Assembly: GCA_964550655.1 (NCBI GenBank)
Contig: CAZKAQ010000002.1
Coordinates: 1 to 64,000 of the forward strand
DNA: 64,000 nucleotides
DNA from: GCA-1730015 sp964550655
GTDB lineage: Bacteria; Pseudomonadota; Gammaproteobacteria; Granulosicoccales; Granulosicoccaceae
Direction: 5' to 3'
Shown piece by piece: positions 8,674-17,941 of this stretch; within the stretch, counting starts at the first letter, position 1; every line of letters starts with the position of its first letter. A program made the position numbers and the translations under genes. The notes below the pieces were generated by a model. It was not told where the DNA came from. It searched no databases and saw only the letters and a program-made list of their open reading frames with translations.

Positions 8674-9486
8674 ATGACAAGAATCTTCCAGGTAGATGCA
8701 TTTACCGACCAGTTGTTTGGCGGAAATCCGGCTGCAGTAGTAACACTGGAATCGTGGCTTAATGATGAAACGTTACAGCTAATTGCAAAAGAAAATAATT
8801 TAGCCGAAACCGCCTTTATTGTACCGTGTGCCAGTGACTTTGAACTGCGTTGGTTTACACCTTCCAGTGAAGTGGCCCTTTGTGGTCATGCCACGCTCGC
8901 CACAGCTCATGTTTTGGTAACACATCTTGGTATTAAGTCTGAACAGATAAACTTTATTACCAGAAAATCGGGCACACTCACTGTTAGCAAAGCATCCGAT
9001 GGAAGATTATCGATGTCCTTTCCGACAATTGCTGTAGAGCAAAGCGAAGTTGATCTTGCTATGGTTGCAGACGCGCTGGGTGTAAAGCCAACGTCACTGT
9101 TTACCGGTTATTATTCACACGATGAATTTGACTATATGGCGGTACTGGGTTCGCGGCCTGAAGTAGCACAGCTTGAGCCCCGTTTTAGTCATTTTGAAAA
9201 ACTCAAATCACGTGGTGTAATTGTGACCGCCACAGATGACGCTAACGACTGCGATTTTGTTTCGCGCTATTTCGCTCCCAACTTCGGTATCGAAGAAGAT
9301 CCGGTGACCGGATCAGCGCATTGTCTTTTGGCACCCTATTGGGGCTCCGTGCTCAATAAAAGCGAGTTGATTGCACGACAGATATCGACTCGCGGTGGTT
9401 TACTTGCCTGTAGTCTGCAGCAAGACAGAACAATTCTTACTGGTAGCTGTGTTGATTATCTGCAGGGTGAGATGAATCTGTGTTAA
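8674..9486 (+). CDS. PhzF-family isomerase-like protein
   Basis: This 270-residue protein has the PhzF/diaminopimelate-epimerase-like fold: FQVDAFTDQLFGGNPAAVV at the N-terminus, a glutamate at position 45 (NNLAETAF) matching the catalytic Glu of PhzF, and the signature EEDPVTGSAHC in the second half. PhzF itself isomerises a phenazine precursor, but no other phenazine genes are here. Most stand-alone homologues have no known substrate, so I assign only the family. It follows gpmI by 40 nt and could be co-transcribed. Confidence 0.85.
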   Translation: MTRIFQVDAFTDQLFGGNPAAVVTLESWLNDETLQLIAKENNLAETAFIVPCASDFELRWFTPSSEVALCGHATLATAHVLVTHLGIKSEQINFITRKSGTLTVSKASDGRLSMSFPTIAVEQSEVDLAMVADALGVKPTSLFTGYYSHDEFDYMAVLGSRPEVAQLEPRFSHFEKLKSRGVIVTATDDANDCDFVSRYFAPNFGIEEDPVTGSAHCLLAPYWGSVLNKSELIARQISTRGGLLACSLQQDRTILTGSCVDYLQGEMNLC

Positions 9487-9497
9487 ACAAAAGCGTG

Positions 9498-9764
9498 TTA
9501 GTTGCGTTTGACTTGCAGTAGCCGGCTGCCAACGTTAAAGTATTTTCCGGCAGGGCGACGCAGATTCCTGATAACAAGTCCAATACATAAAATGGTCGGA
9601 AAAACAAACAGGCTTTTACCGCCACTAACCCAATACACAATGGTGATGATCAGTGCCAAAATCGAAAACCAGATTAGAAAACGCACATCACTCTGCTTGA
9701 GCATTTGTCGGAAATTCGATTTCTCTTTGTTATCTATTTTTCGTTTCTTGTAAGACTTGTTCAT
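9498..9764 (-). CDS. Small basic membrane protein, unknown function
   Basis: This is a predicted 88-residue protein with a very basic N-terminus (lysine-rich first 24 residues), two adjacent hydrophobic segments (about residues 29-46 and 50-65) and a basic C-terminus. That composition fits a small inner-membrane hairpin protein with both ends in the cytoplasm. I recognise no family. No strong ribosome-binding site precedes the ATG. It is convergent with the phzF-like gene and lies downstream of the AttH-like lipoprotein gene on the same strand, 109 nt away. Confidence 0.5.
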   Translation of the reverse strand: MNKSYKKRKIDNKEKSNFRQMLKQSDVRFLIWFSILALIITIVYWVSGGKSLFVFPTILCIGLVIRNLRRPAGKYFNVGSRLLQVKRN

Positions 9765-9873
9765 AGCGGTATCTTTGTCAGGACTGGTTCTTCTACGTAT
9801 AGCAGGGTTTGTTCAATTCTGATCATACAATTTATCTGCCAGACAACGATTGTGATAGACGAAATATTTTTTG

Positions 9874-11016
9874 TTAGTAGCCTGTCAGTTCCATGTAGCC
9901 TCTTCCTATTGATTCGTTGTTTTTGTTACTCAGACTGATCGCGCCTTCCCAATACCGTACGGTCAGATCGAGTAACTGATCATCAACCAGCGGTTCAAAT
10001 ACCAGTGTTTCATTTGTGTCTTTGCGGCGAATAATACCGGCCACCGGGTAACGGCTGCCGAATTCGCTTTGCCACCAGCGGGTAATCTCAAGTTCAATGT
10101 TGTCAATTGAAATTTCACGGGGGTTACCGTCGCTGTCAATTTCAACGGCATGACTGTAGTCATCTCTGCTGCCATCGCGCTTACGCAGTTGATACAACAT
10201 GATGTCTCTGCCATCGTTAAGCTGTATTGCAAACCAGTCCCAGCCACTTTGATTGGCACCAAGTGCGCTGCTGCTCCATTCACGGTCAAGCCAGGCGCTG
10301 CCATCGACCTTGTGTGTATCGTTATCTATTTGTAGTGTGCCGTCGGCTTTTAGTCTGGTGTATGAATAATAGTAAGAGGCGTTGCAGGGATCTGCGCTTT
10401 TCTGGCTATAGCCTGCGTCACCCTGTAAAACCAGTGGCTTCTCGGCAGTCAGATTGAGATCAAGCTGAATGTCTGCTTCCTTTATTTTAAGTTGCCAGAC
10501 CAATTGATCATTTTGTTGCTTTGCAAGCAGTTGCCAGTCGTCGAGCCAGACTCTGATTGTATTGTCGTGGTCAGGATTTGCACCAGCTAATCCAGCTGCC
10601 GCTCTGGAAAAGCGTTCATAGGTCTTTATTTTTTCGTCTTCTGCTGTCACGGCAAAGTGAGCCATATAGAACTCGTTACTGCTCCAGTTGCTGTTTTGGT
10701 TGCCGCTTTGATTGCCTGTGCCGGTTATTTCGGTTAGTGGTTGATTGGCAATTCTGAAAAATGTAATGTGAAAACCGTATTTTCTGCCAGCTTCATTTTC
10801 GAGGTTGCCGGTGATATACCACCATTCGTTCCTGAACGATGAATGTGCACCGTGATCTTTTGGGAAGTTAAATTGTCTTGCGTTGCAGGCGCGTTGAAAA
10901 CCTGCCGCTGAACCACCAAGCTCTGCATGCAAAGAAACGCCTGAGCTTATTTGTTCTTCTTTGTTGCAGGCTATCAGCACCGTTAGCAGTGCCAGTGAAA
11001 TTAAACCATATTTCAT
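9874..11016 (-). CDS. AttH/CrtC-like lipocalin-fold lipoprotein
   Basis: This 380-residue protein starts with a lipoprotein signal (LTVLIAC, lipidated Cys17), so it should be membrane-anchored on the periplasmic side. The mature part carries the AttH/carotenoid 1,2-hydratase (CrtC) hallmark, FPKDHGAHSSFRNEWWYITG, and a second motif, AWLDREWSS. Relatives are beta-barrel, lipocalin-like putative hydrolases, and the biochemical substrate of most is unknown; a carotenoid role is not supported by any neighbour. Its ATG overlaps the stop of the permease gene by four bases. The three-gene ATPase-permease-AttH arrangement suggests it acts with the transporter on a lipophilic substrate. Confidence 0.85.
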   Translation of the reverse strand: MKYGLISLALLTVLIACNKEEQISSGVSLHAELGGSAAGFQRACNARQFNFPKDHGAHSSFRNEWWYITGNLENEAGRKYGFHITFFRIANQPLTEITGTGNQSGNQNSNWSSNEFYMAHFAVTAEDEKIKTYERFSRAAAGLAGANPDHDNTIRVWLDDWQLLAKQQNDQLVWQLKIKEADIQLDLNLTAEKPLVLQGDAGYSQKSADPCNASYYYSYTRLKADGTLQIDNDTHKVDGSAWLDREWSSSALGANQSGWDWFAIQLNDGRDIMLYQLRKRDGSRDDYSHAVEIDSDGNPREISIDNIELEITRWWQSEFGSRYPVAGIIRRKDTNETLVFEPLVDDQLLDLTVRYWEGAISLSNKNNESIGRGYMELTGY

Positions 11017-13625
11017 TGATGGCGTAACGCTTCGGCAGGGGAGAGGCGGCCGAGTTTGATTGCCGGGTAGAGTCCTGCCAACAAAGCAGCGACTATAGCG
11101 AGTAGCAGACTTTCTAAAAGTACCTTTGATGAAATATGGTACTCCATTGACCAGCCGAATGATCTGACGTTGATAATCGACACAAGAATCTGTGACATGG
11201 CAATACCAAGTGGCAGTGCGAGCACACCAGCGATTACGCCCATTAAACCGGTTTGTAGAAAAAGAAGTTTCCGTAGCTCGGCAGGGGTAATGCCCAATGC
11301 TCTCAGAACGGCGTACTCCGCGCGTCGTTCAAGCGAAAGCGCCATGAGTGCACTGAGTATACCGACAAAGGCGACGCCGACAGTTAACAATCTCAAGACG
11401 TGCGTGATAGCAAATGTTCTATCGAAAATCTCCAGCGATTGTTCGCGAATATCAGCATCTGATCGCATCACCAATTCCGTGTCGGCCTGGTTTACCAGTG
11501 CGCGCAATGCCTGAGTTGTCTGTGTGGAACTCGCGTCATCTGATAAATTAACACCGATTGAATAGAGCTTCTGATCACTCCAGTATCGGTTGTACACAGG
11601 TAGTGACATTACCAACAACCCTTTGCCTGTGGTGTAGTTGGTGAATACACCGGCAATATGAAAAGGTACTATGCCTTTGTCGGTAGTGATATTGACCACA
11701 TCACCAACGCTTAAGTTATTTTTCCTCGCGTAGGGTTCGGATGCAATGACTGCATCAGTTGTAAAGAGTGACTGTACTCGCTCTTCGTCGGTGATGTGTT
11801 TGCCTGTGGTGTCCTTAGCAGGCAGGTTGTTGTCAGGTTTGAATTCGTAGGAAAAATCTACCTCCCCATGGCCTTTTATAGCCAACAGTCGGGCAGGGGC
11901 ATGGTTTGTATCAACCTCGGTCATGCGTGCCATGCGTGTGCCGGTAACGCCGGGTGTCGATTGAATATTTTTGATCAAACTATCTGGCAGGGAAGTATCG
12001 ACAGTCGGATTATCGGATGCATTGCTTATGTAGACATCCGCTTGTAGTGTGTTGTCGAGCCAGCTCTCAACAGAGAGTCTAAAGCTGTCAATCATAATTC
12101 CAACTCCGGCCGTAGCGGAAACCGATATAGCCAGTGCAGCGATTGCCACGGCGGTGCGGCTCAGACTTGCCGTCATTGATCTTAACGGGTAGTTGCCCAT
12201 TGTGCCGAATGATGTCAATGAAAAATAATTTCCAGCTGCGGTAATGGCGATCATGGCGCGTGGAATAATTAAGCTATAACCGAGAACAATACAGAAGATT
12301 GCCACAAAGCCTGCCCATAAACTGGATTTGCTGATCCACAGTATGACAAAGCCTGTAATGAGCAGGGTAACACCTGCGAGAGAAATTACCGGTACAAGAT
12401 TTTGAACCTGCTTTTCAACGGTAGTACGTTGAATCACGGTGACAGGTGAGCTTCTTGCGGCTTCTATAGCCGGTGCGAGTGCTGCCAGAAGTGATGTTCC
12501 CAGTCCGATCACACAGGCTTTGAGCGCAGTAAGTGCAGAGTAGCTGACCTGCCTGACATCCAGAGTGAAGTACAGATCATTGATGGTACGCGTGACCAGA
12601 GTCAACAGAACACTGCCCAACAGGTAGCCGAGTATAATGCCGGCGAGTGTTCCGATTGCTGCGAATAACAATGTTTCAGTCAGTATTGACCAGAATAGTT
12701 CGTGGCGTTGTATGCCAACTGCTCTGAGTTGTCCAAAGGTTTTACGGCGTTGAATAACCGATAGCGTCACTGTGTTATAAATGAGAAAAGCACCAACCAA
12801 TAACGCCAGTAAGCTCATGGCGAGTAAATTGGTATGAAACGCTTGCGTCAATTGGGTAAGTGAGTTGTTGCGTCTTGTAGCATCGATCACTGTCACGTCG
12901 GGAAATGCATTTTTAATTTTTTCTATAGCTTGCGTTAGCTGTCTTTCGCTCGATTCCGGATTCTGGTCGGAGGATGACAGTATCAGATCGATTCTGCTCA
13001 GCAAGCCACGCTTATTGAGTAGTTGCTGTGCAGTTGCTATATCGACCATGGCAATGCTCTCAAAGCCCGGCTGCTCGGTTGTGATTACTGTGCTTAGTAA
13101 AGTTAGTTGCCGGTCAGATCCGTCAACCGTAATAGAGTCACCCGGTTTTATTCCAAGTCTGGCGGCAGTGGTGTCGGCAAGAATTACTGAATCCTGCTGC
13201 AACAACTTTAAAGAGTCGCGCGTGCTGTCGGCGCTGCCTGCACTCTGGTCGCGAAACATTGGTTCTGCAAAGATGTCCACGCCCAACAGCTGCAGTGTTT
13301 CAGTGGTATTGTCTGAAGGATTTGCAGTCTGAAGGGTGATGGTTCCTTCGACCACCGGTGCGCTTGTGCGCATAGCAAGTTCAGTGCGTAGCCTGGTGTA
13401 CACAGATTCATCCAGACCTTCTGTGGTGCCGATAATCTGATGCGTTGTTCTGCCGGTTACTGTATCAAGTGACAGAGCAAAACCCCGTTTGGCGCTGTCA
13501 TTGGCAATATCAACCGCAAATACAACCGCTACTCCCAATGCCATGCCTATCAGCATGAGAGCAGCTTGCCATCTGTGCTGCTGCCAGTAGCGACCGCTGC
13601 ATTTTAAAAATACAGAAGAGAACAT
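11013..13625 (-). CDS. FtsX/MacB-type ABC transporter permease
   Basis: A large permease (870 residues from the ATG at 13625) with an FtsX-like architecture in two repeats. One N-terminal membrane helix (about residues 18-38) is followed by a periplasmic domain and a helix bundle near 260-390. Further helices, a second periplasmic domain and three C-terminal helices follow. This is the fused layout of lipid or lipoprotein transporters related to LolCE and YbbP. The frame is open back to 13712, overlapping the ATPase gene. I prefer the later start because it begins just before the first membrane helix, but no clear ribosome-binding site decides it. The substrate is unknown. Confidence 0.85.
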   Translation of the reverse strand: MFSSVFLKCSGRYWQQHRWQAALMLIGMALGVAVVFAVDIANDSAKRGFALSLDTVTGRTTHQIIGTTEGLDESVYTRLRTELAMRTSAPVVEGTITLQTANPSDNTTETLQLLGVDIFAEPMFRDQSAGSADSTRDSLKLLQQDSVILADTTAARLGIKPGDSITVDGSDRQLTLLSTVITTEQPGFESIAMVDIATAQQLLNKRGLLSRIDLILSSSDQNPESSERQLTQAIEKIKNAFPDVTVIDATRRNNSLTQLTQAFHTNLLAMSLLALLVGAFLIYNTVTLSVIQRRKTFGQLRAVGIQRHELFWSILTETLLFAAIGTLAGIILGYLLGSVLLTLVTRTINDLYFTLDVRQVSYSALTALKACVIGLGTSLLAALAPAIEAARSSPVTVIQRTTVEKQVQNLVPVISLAGVTLLITGFVILWISKSSLWAGFVAIFCIVLGYSLIIPRAMIAITAAGNYFSLTSFGTMGNYPLRSMTASLSRTAVAIAALAISVSATAGVGIMIDSFRLSVESWLDNTLQADVYISNASDNPTVDTSLPDSLIKNIQSTPGVTGTRMARMTEVDTNHAPARLLAIKGHGEVDFSYEFKPDNNLPAKDTTGKHITDEERVQSLFTTDAVIASEPYARKNNLSVGDVVNITTDKGIVPFHIAGVFTNYTTGKGLLVMSLPVYNRYWSDQKLYSIGVNLSDDASSTQTTQALRALVNQADTELVMRSDADIREQSLEIFDRTFAITHVLRLLTVGVAFVGILSALMALSLERRAEYAVLRALGITPAELRKLLFLQTGLMGVIAGVLALPLGIAMSQILVSIINVRSFGWSMEYHISSKVLLESLLLAIVAALLAGLYPAIKLGRLSPAEALRHQ

Positions 13626-13644
13626 GGGTAATCGATTAACAGAT

Positions 13645-14355
13645 CTACCAGGCAAGAGAGGAGTCATCGCTTGTTGACTCGGTTTGCAGCTTACCATTGT
13701 GGAAACGGACAATTCTATTTGCAGTGTTTGCCACAGATCGGCTGTGAGTGACCATCAGTACTGTTTGCCTGCGTGAGCTGGCCAGATCTGCAAAGAGCTC
13801 AATCATAGCGCGACCGGTTTCTGCATCGAGGTTGCCGGTGTGTTCATCTGCCAGTACAAGTGCCGGGGAGTGAACCATTGCCCTTGCAATTGCAACTCGT
13901 TGTTGTTCGCCACCGGACAGCTGGTCCGGAAACGCGTCAGCCCGGTCAGACAGACCGACACGCTCAAGCATCTGGAGAGTCAGTTGTTTGATCTCCTGCG
14001 GTGGATAGTTGTTCAGTTGCAACGGCAGTTGTATGTTTTCATGTGCAGTCAGTGTCTGAATCAGGTTGAATGATTGATAAACGAAGCCGATATGCTCACG
14101 TCTGAACAGGGTACGATCTTTTTCTGAAAGGTTTGTCAGTTCACTACCGTTGATTGTGATGGTGCCACTGTCTACGTTGTCGATACCCGAGATCAGATTC
14201 AACAGAGTAGACTTGCCACTGCCGCTGTGGCCAAGTACAGCTATCTGTTCACCGCGGCTGACTTGTAACGATACGTTATCAAGCACCTGTTGTCTGGATG
14301 AACCTTCACCGTAGGATTTATCAACCGCATCAAATGATATGAAATTGTCTGTCAA
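13645..14355 (-). CDS. ABC transporter ATP-binding protein (LolD/MacB-like)
   Basis: A 236-residue nucleotide-binding domain with Walker A GHSGSGKST (about residues 43-51), the signature LSGGEQQR, and Walker B LVLADEHTGNLD, followed by the H-loop in MVTHS. The sequence class is that of LolD, YbbA and MacB, which power FtsX-type permeases at the inner membrane. The first gene of a minus-strand trio; the permease starts about 19 nt beyond its stop. The Walker B glutamate lies in DEHTGNLD where the family more often has DEPTGNLD. Confidence 0.92.
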   Translation of the reverse strand: MTDNFISFDAVDKSYGEGSSRQQVLDNVSLQVSRGEQIAVLGHSGSGKSTLLNLISGIDNVDSGTITINGSELTNLSEKDRTLFRREHIGFVYQSFNLIQTLTAHENIQLPLQLNNYPPQEIKQLTLQMLERVGLSDRADAFPDQLSGGEQQRVAIARAMVHSPALVLADEHTGNLDAETGRAMIELFADLASSRRQTVLMVTHSRSVANTANRIVRFHNGKLQTESTSDDSSLAW

Positions 14356-14660
14356 TTTTAATTCAGATTTTGAGTTACTGTTTTTCGGGAATCGACGATA
14401 TACCTGTCAGATGATTTTTTCACTATTTTGAAATAGCAGGTGATCTGTCTTGCCTGAAGTTTTAGCATATAGCGGACATATTATCGATTTACTTTTTCTG
14501 GCAAATTATTCAATTTTTTATTGAAATTCTTTTTTGCCTGTTTTAAGAGTTCATTCCTGTGACAATAAAAAAAGCCGCACTGATGCGGCTTTTTGTTTGT
14601 TCACCCAGGTGAGATTTTTTGCGGTCGATTATGCTTTGGATAAAGCACCGGTGCGTTACA
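14356..14660. other. 305-bp intergenic region between nrdJb and the ABC operon
   Basis: AT-rich spacer. It holds the nrdJb terminator at 14569-14594 and must hold the promoter of the minus-strand ABC transporter operon, but I could not identify a convincing -35/-10 pair. No reading frame is supported. Confidence 0.6.
14569..14594 (-). terminator. Rho-independent terminator of nrdJa-nrdJb
   Basis: A GCCGCA/TGCGGC stem with a 4-nt loop, extended by A:T pairs. On the minus strand it is followed by a run of seven T, as expected for termination 67 nt after the nrdJb stop. T-runs on both sides make it potentially bidirectional. Confidence 0.85.
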
Positions 14661-15359
14661 TCAACCGCACTTTGAATCACCGCAGTTCAGACATGTGCTG
14701 CATCCATCCATGAGGATTGCGGCTTTTACCGAGCATTTCTTGCAGACTTTGGCAGAGGTTGGATAGCCGCTGTTTTCGTCAACAGACTCTGCGTTGTTGC
14801 CCAGATATTCTTCCTTTTTCATTTCAATGTATTCGGCAGTGGTGGTGTCAGGGTTCTGGTTCGGATCACGCAACATGCCAATACCGATAAGATGTTCTTC
14901 AATAACATCTCCGATTTCTGCTACCAGTGACTGTTGCAGTTTGCCTTTGTTCCAGTAGCCGCCGCTTGGATCAAAAACAGAGCGTAGTTCTTCTACCAGA
15001 AAAGTGACGTCGCCGCCTTTTCTGAAGACCGCTGACATAATGCGGGTAAGTGCGACAATCCACTGGAAGTGGTCCATGTTTTTACTGTTGATAAAAACTT
15101 CGAACGGGCGGCGGATCTCGTGATTGGTGCCTTCATTGAGTACAATGTCATTGATGGTGATATACATCGCGTGCGCTGACACGTGCTCGGGGGTTTTCAG
15201 TTTGTAAGTGGAGCCGATCAGCTTGTCGGGCCGTTTTAATGCTTCGTGCATTTGGATGACTTCAGCTGCAGGTAATGCGGCTGAATCGGATTCTGTTTCC
15301 GGTTTGTTGACGGTGTAGCCAACAATTTTGTTTTCAATTTTAATAGTCATTGAAGTCAT
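14661..15359 (-). CDS. nrdJb: Class II ribonucleotide reductase, NrdJb subunit
   Basis: This is the separate C-terminal portion of a split adenosylcobalamin-dependent ribonucleotide reductase. It resembles NrdJb of Pseudomonas aeruginosa, where both halves are required for activity (family knowledge). It has a TSCPD-type domain (about residues 70-180 region, including HAMYITINDIV and GGDVTFLVEELRSVFDP). The C-terminal cysteine cluster (CKKC, CSTC, CGDSKC) presumably re-reduces the active site or binds metal. The ATG at 15359 gives 232 residues; another ATG at 15350 is equally possible, and a TTG-initiated extension to 15386 is less likely. It is 181 nt downstream of nrdJa on the same strand. 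Confidence 0.88.
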   Translation of the reverse strand: MTSMTIKIENKIVGYTVNKPETESDSAALPAAEVIQMHEALKRPDKLIGSTYKLKTPEHVSAHAMYITINDIVLNEGTNHEIRRPFEVFINSKNMDHFQWIVALTRIMSAVFRKGGDVTFLVEELRSVFDPSGGYWNKGKLQQSLVAEIGDVIEEHLIGIGMLRDPNQNPDTTTAEYIEMKKEEYLGNNAESVDENSGYPTSAKVCKKCSVKAAILMDGCSTCLNCGDSKCG

Positions 15360-15454
15360 ATTTAAGTCTGAGCGGTTAAAAATCAATGCTGAAAGTAATA
15401 ATTACTTTGCAGCATTGATGTTTTTGCGATGTTATCGCGTATTGGGCCTGCATT

Positions 15455-15474
15455 TCCCGGCCTCACTGCCGGGA
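15455..15474 (-). other. Hairpin between nrdJa and nrdJb
   Basis: A perfect 7-bp stem, TCCCGGC paired with GCCGGGA, enclosing a 6-nt loop in the intercistronic gap. It is not followed by a T-run, so it more likely stabilises or processes the message than terminates it. It could set the NrdJa:NrdJb ratio. Confidence 0.5.
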
Positions 15475-15540
15475 TACTGCTGACTGCAGAACAGTGGCAC
15501 ATCTTGTGCCGGTTGCAGCATCCTTAGGTTCTAGCCCAGG

Positions 15541-17718
15541 TTAGAACTTGCCATAGTAACCTTCCTTGAGTGCGTCGTAGAGGTTGGCGGCTGTATGATT
15601 TTCACCGTCGTATTCGATCTCCTCATTGCCCTTGCACGTGATCGTGCTGCCGTCTTCAAGCGTAAACTGGTACGTCGTGTTCTCAAGATCTGACTCCTTA
15701 ACAAGGACACCCTGGAATGCTTCAGGGTTAAATCGGAAAGTGGTGCAGCCTTTCAGGCCTTTTTGATGCGCGTACAGATAGATGTTTTTAAATTCATCAT
15801 AAGGAAACTCTGTAGGTACATTGGCAGTTTTAGAGATAGATGAATCGATCCAATTCTGCGCTGCCGCCTGAACGTCTACATGTTGAGTAGGAGTAATATC
15901 GTCTGCTGATACGAAATAATCGGGAAGTTTGTCTTCCTCTTCTGTGGCGTAAGGCATTGCGCTTTCATTAATTAATTCCCGATAAGCGAGAAGTTCATAT
16001 GAAAAGACATCTACCTTTTCTTTTGATTTTTTACCTTCGCGGATTACATTGCGAGAGTAGTGATGCGCAAAGCTTGGTTCGATACCGTTACTGGCGTTGT
16101 TGGCCAGTGACAGTGAGATAGTACCGGTTGGTGCTATGGATGTGTGATGTGTAAAGCGGCAGCCATGCTGGACAATGCTTTCTACAAGCTCTTTGTCTAC
16201 TTCTGCAATGCGTTGCATATAACGGCTATATTTGCCGAGCAGTACGCGACCTTTGACTTTGTCACCGATGGTGTAACCGTCTTTTACCATTTCAGGACGT
16301 TTACGCAGAAGGTCTTTGGTAATAGCGAACTCGTCATCCATGATGGGAGCCGGACCTTTTTCTTTGGCGAGTTCAACTCCGGTTTGCCAGCCGCTGACCG
16401 CCATTTCACGGGTAACCATATCTGTAAATTCAAGAGATTCTTCCGAACCGTATTTCATTTGCAGCATGGTCATGGTTGAGCCGAGGCCGAGGTAGCCCAT
16501 GCCGTGTCGGCGCTTGTACTGGATCTCTTCACGTTGTTTGAACAATGGCAATCCGTTGATCTCGACTACGTTGTCCAGCATACGGGTGAAAACAGCCACG
16601 GCTTCGCGGTATCTGTCCCAGTCGAATTTTGCTTCTGCCGTAAACGGATTATCGACAAATCGGGTCAGGTTGATTGAGCCCAGTAAACAGGCACCGTAGG
16701 GTGGTAATGGCTGTTCGCCACACGGGTTGGTTGCGCGTATGTCTTCACAGAACCAGTTGTTATTCTGTTCATTGACTTTATCTATAAGGATGAAGCCTGG
16801 CTCTGCAAAATCATAGGTTGATGCCATGATTGCATCCCACAGGCGCCGGGCTTTAACGACTTTGTAGATTTTACATGCTACCAGGCCGGTTTCATTTTGA
16901 TGAAAGCCTTCTTTGCTCGGCCAGTCAAGCCAGATAACCTGCTCGGGGTCTGTAAGGTCAACTTCACCGTTGTCAATTTCCTTGGTCTGTACAGGAAATG
17001 CAAGACGCCACGAGTCATCATTATGAACCGCTTCGATGAAGTCTTCTGTGATGAGCAGTGACAGATTAAACTGACGCAGACGACCATCTTCGCGTTTGGC
17101 ACGTATGAATTCAAAAACATCGGGATGACGTACATCGAATGTTGCCATTTGTGCACCGCGCCGCCCACCGGCAGATGAAACGGTAAAACACATTTTGTCG
17201 TAGATATCCATAAACGACAGTGGCCCGGATGTATAGGCTCCCGCACCGGATACATACGCACCACGCGGACGCAGGGTGGAGAAGTCATAACCAATACCAC
17301 AACCGGCTTTCAGTGTCAGACCCGCTTCATGTACTTTGCCGAGTATGTCGTCCATCGAGTCACCGACCGTGCCGGATACGGTGCAGTTGATTGTTGAGGT
17401 TGCAGGCTTGTGTGCTCGCGCACCGGCATTGGAAATAATGCGCCCGGCCGGCACCGCGCCCTGGCGCAGAACCCATAAAAACTTCTCGTGCCACTTGATT
17501 CTGTTTTCTTCTGTTTCTTCTACATCGGCCAATGCGCGCGCAACGCGTTGGTAGGTGTCATCCAGAGATTTGTCTACATCGAGGCCTTCGCGACTTTTCA
17601 GCCGGTATTTTTTATCCCAGATATCAAGTGATGCACTTTGCAGCGGGATATAAAACCCCTGACTGTTTGGTGTATTTCTGCTTTTGGCTTGGCCATCGAT
17701 CGCGACAACTTTGGTCAT
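15541..17718 (-). CDS. nrdJa: Adenosylcobalamin-dependent ribonucleotide reductase, catalytic subunit NrdJa
   Basis: The catalytic barrel of a class II ribonucleotide reductase, which makes deoxyribonucleotides using an adenosylcobalamin-generated thiyl radical and works with or without oxygen. Visible family features are the substrate-site cysteine region INCTVSGTVGDSMDDI, the LKAGCGIGYDFSTLRPRGA loop, the NPCGEQPLPPYGACLLGSIN active-site strand and APTGTISLSL. I use the ATG at 17718, which follows a strong AGGGGAG ribosome-binding site; the upstream in-frame extension to 17778 has none. The product is 725 residues, matching the NrdJa half of a split enzyme. B12 supply is required, but no cobalamin riboswitch was found. 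Confidence 0.93.
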   Translation of the reverse strand: MTKVVAIDGQAKSRNTPNSQGFYIPLQSASLDIWDKKYRLKSREGLDVDKSLDDTYQRVARALADVEETEENRIKWHEKFLWVLRQGAVPAGRIISNAGARAHKPATSTINCTVSGTVGDSMDDILGKVHEAGLTLKAGCGIGYDFSTLRPRGAYVSGAGAYTSGPLSFMDIYDKMCFTVSSAGGRRGAQMATFDVRHPDVFEFIRAKREDGRLRQFNLSLLITEDFIEAVHNDDSWRLAFPVQTKEIDNGEVDLTDPEQVIWLDWPSKEGFHQNETGLVACKIYKVVKARRLWDAIMASTYDFAEPGFILIDKVNEQNNNWFCEDIRATNPCGEQPLPPYGACLLGSINLTRFVDNPFTAEAKFDWDRYREAVAVFTRMLDNVVEINGLPLFKQREEIQYKRRHGMGYLGLGSTMTMLQMKYGSEESLEFTDMVTREMAVSGWQTGVELAKEKGPAPIMDDEFAITKDLLRKRPEMVKDGYTIGDKVKGRVLLGKYSRYMQRIAEVDKELVESIVQHGCRFTHHTSIAPTGTISLSLANNASNGIEPSFAHHYSRNVIREGKKSKEKVDVFSYELLAYRELINESAMPYATEEEDKLPDYFVSADDITPTQHVDVQAAAQNWIDSSISKTANVPTEFPYDEFKNIYLYAHQKGLKGCTTFRFNPEAFQGVLVKESDLENTTYQFTLEDGSTITCKGNEEIEYDGENHTAANLYDALKEGYYGKF

Positions 17719-17835
17719 ATGCTCCCCTGAATTCCCTGCTCTTGTTTGAGACCGTATTTCCCGCTGCAGACTCGGCATTTGTGGTTTTAATGTCCGAAAC
17801 CGGGAATCTGCCGGACCTCATCAGGCAGAGTTATT

Positions 17836-17851
17836 TTTGTTTATATTGTGC
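17836..17851 (-). promoter_or_regulatory. Weak NrdR-box-like site
   Basis: On the minus strand this reads GCACAATATAAACAAA. Its left half matches the NrdR consensus acaCwAtATaTwGtgt, but the right half is poor. It is the nearest of three such sites to the nrdJa start (118 nt upstream). Confidence 0.25.
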
Positions 17852-17941
17852 AAAAATTATTCATACGCCAGCCAGTACTGCCCTGGGTGTCGGGCCAGAT
17901 TATCAGTGCCGGGAATGTGTAAATAATTTGAAATAAGTATA

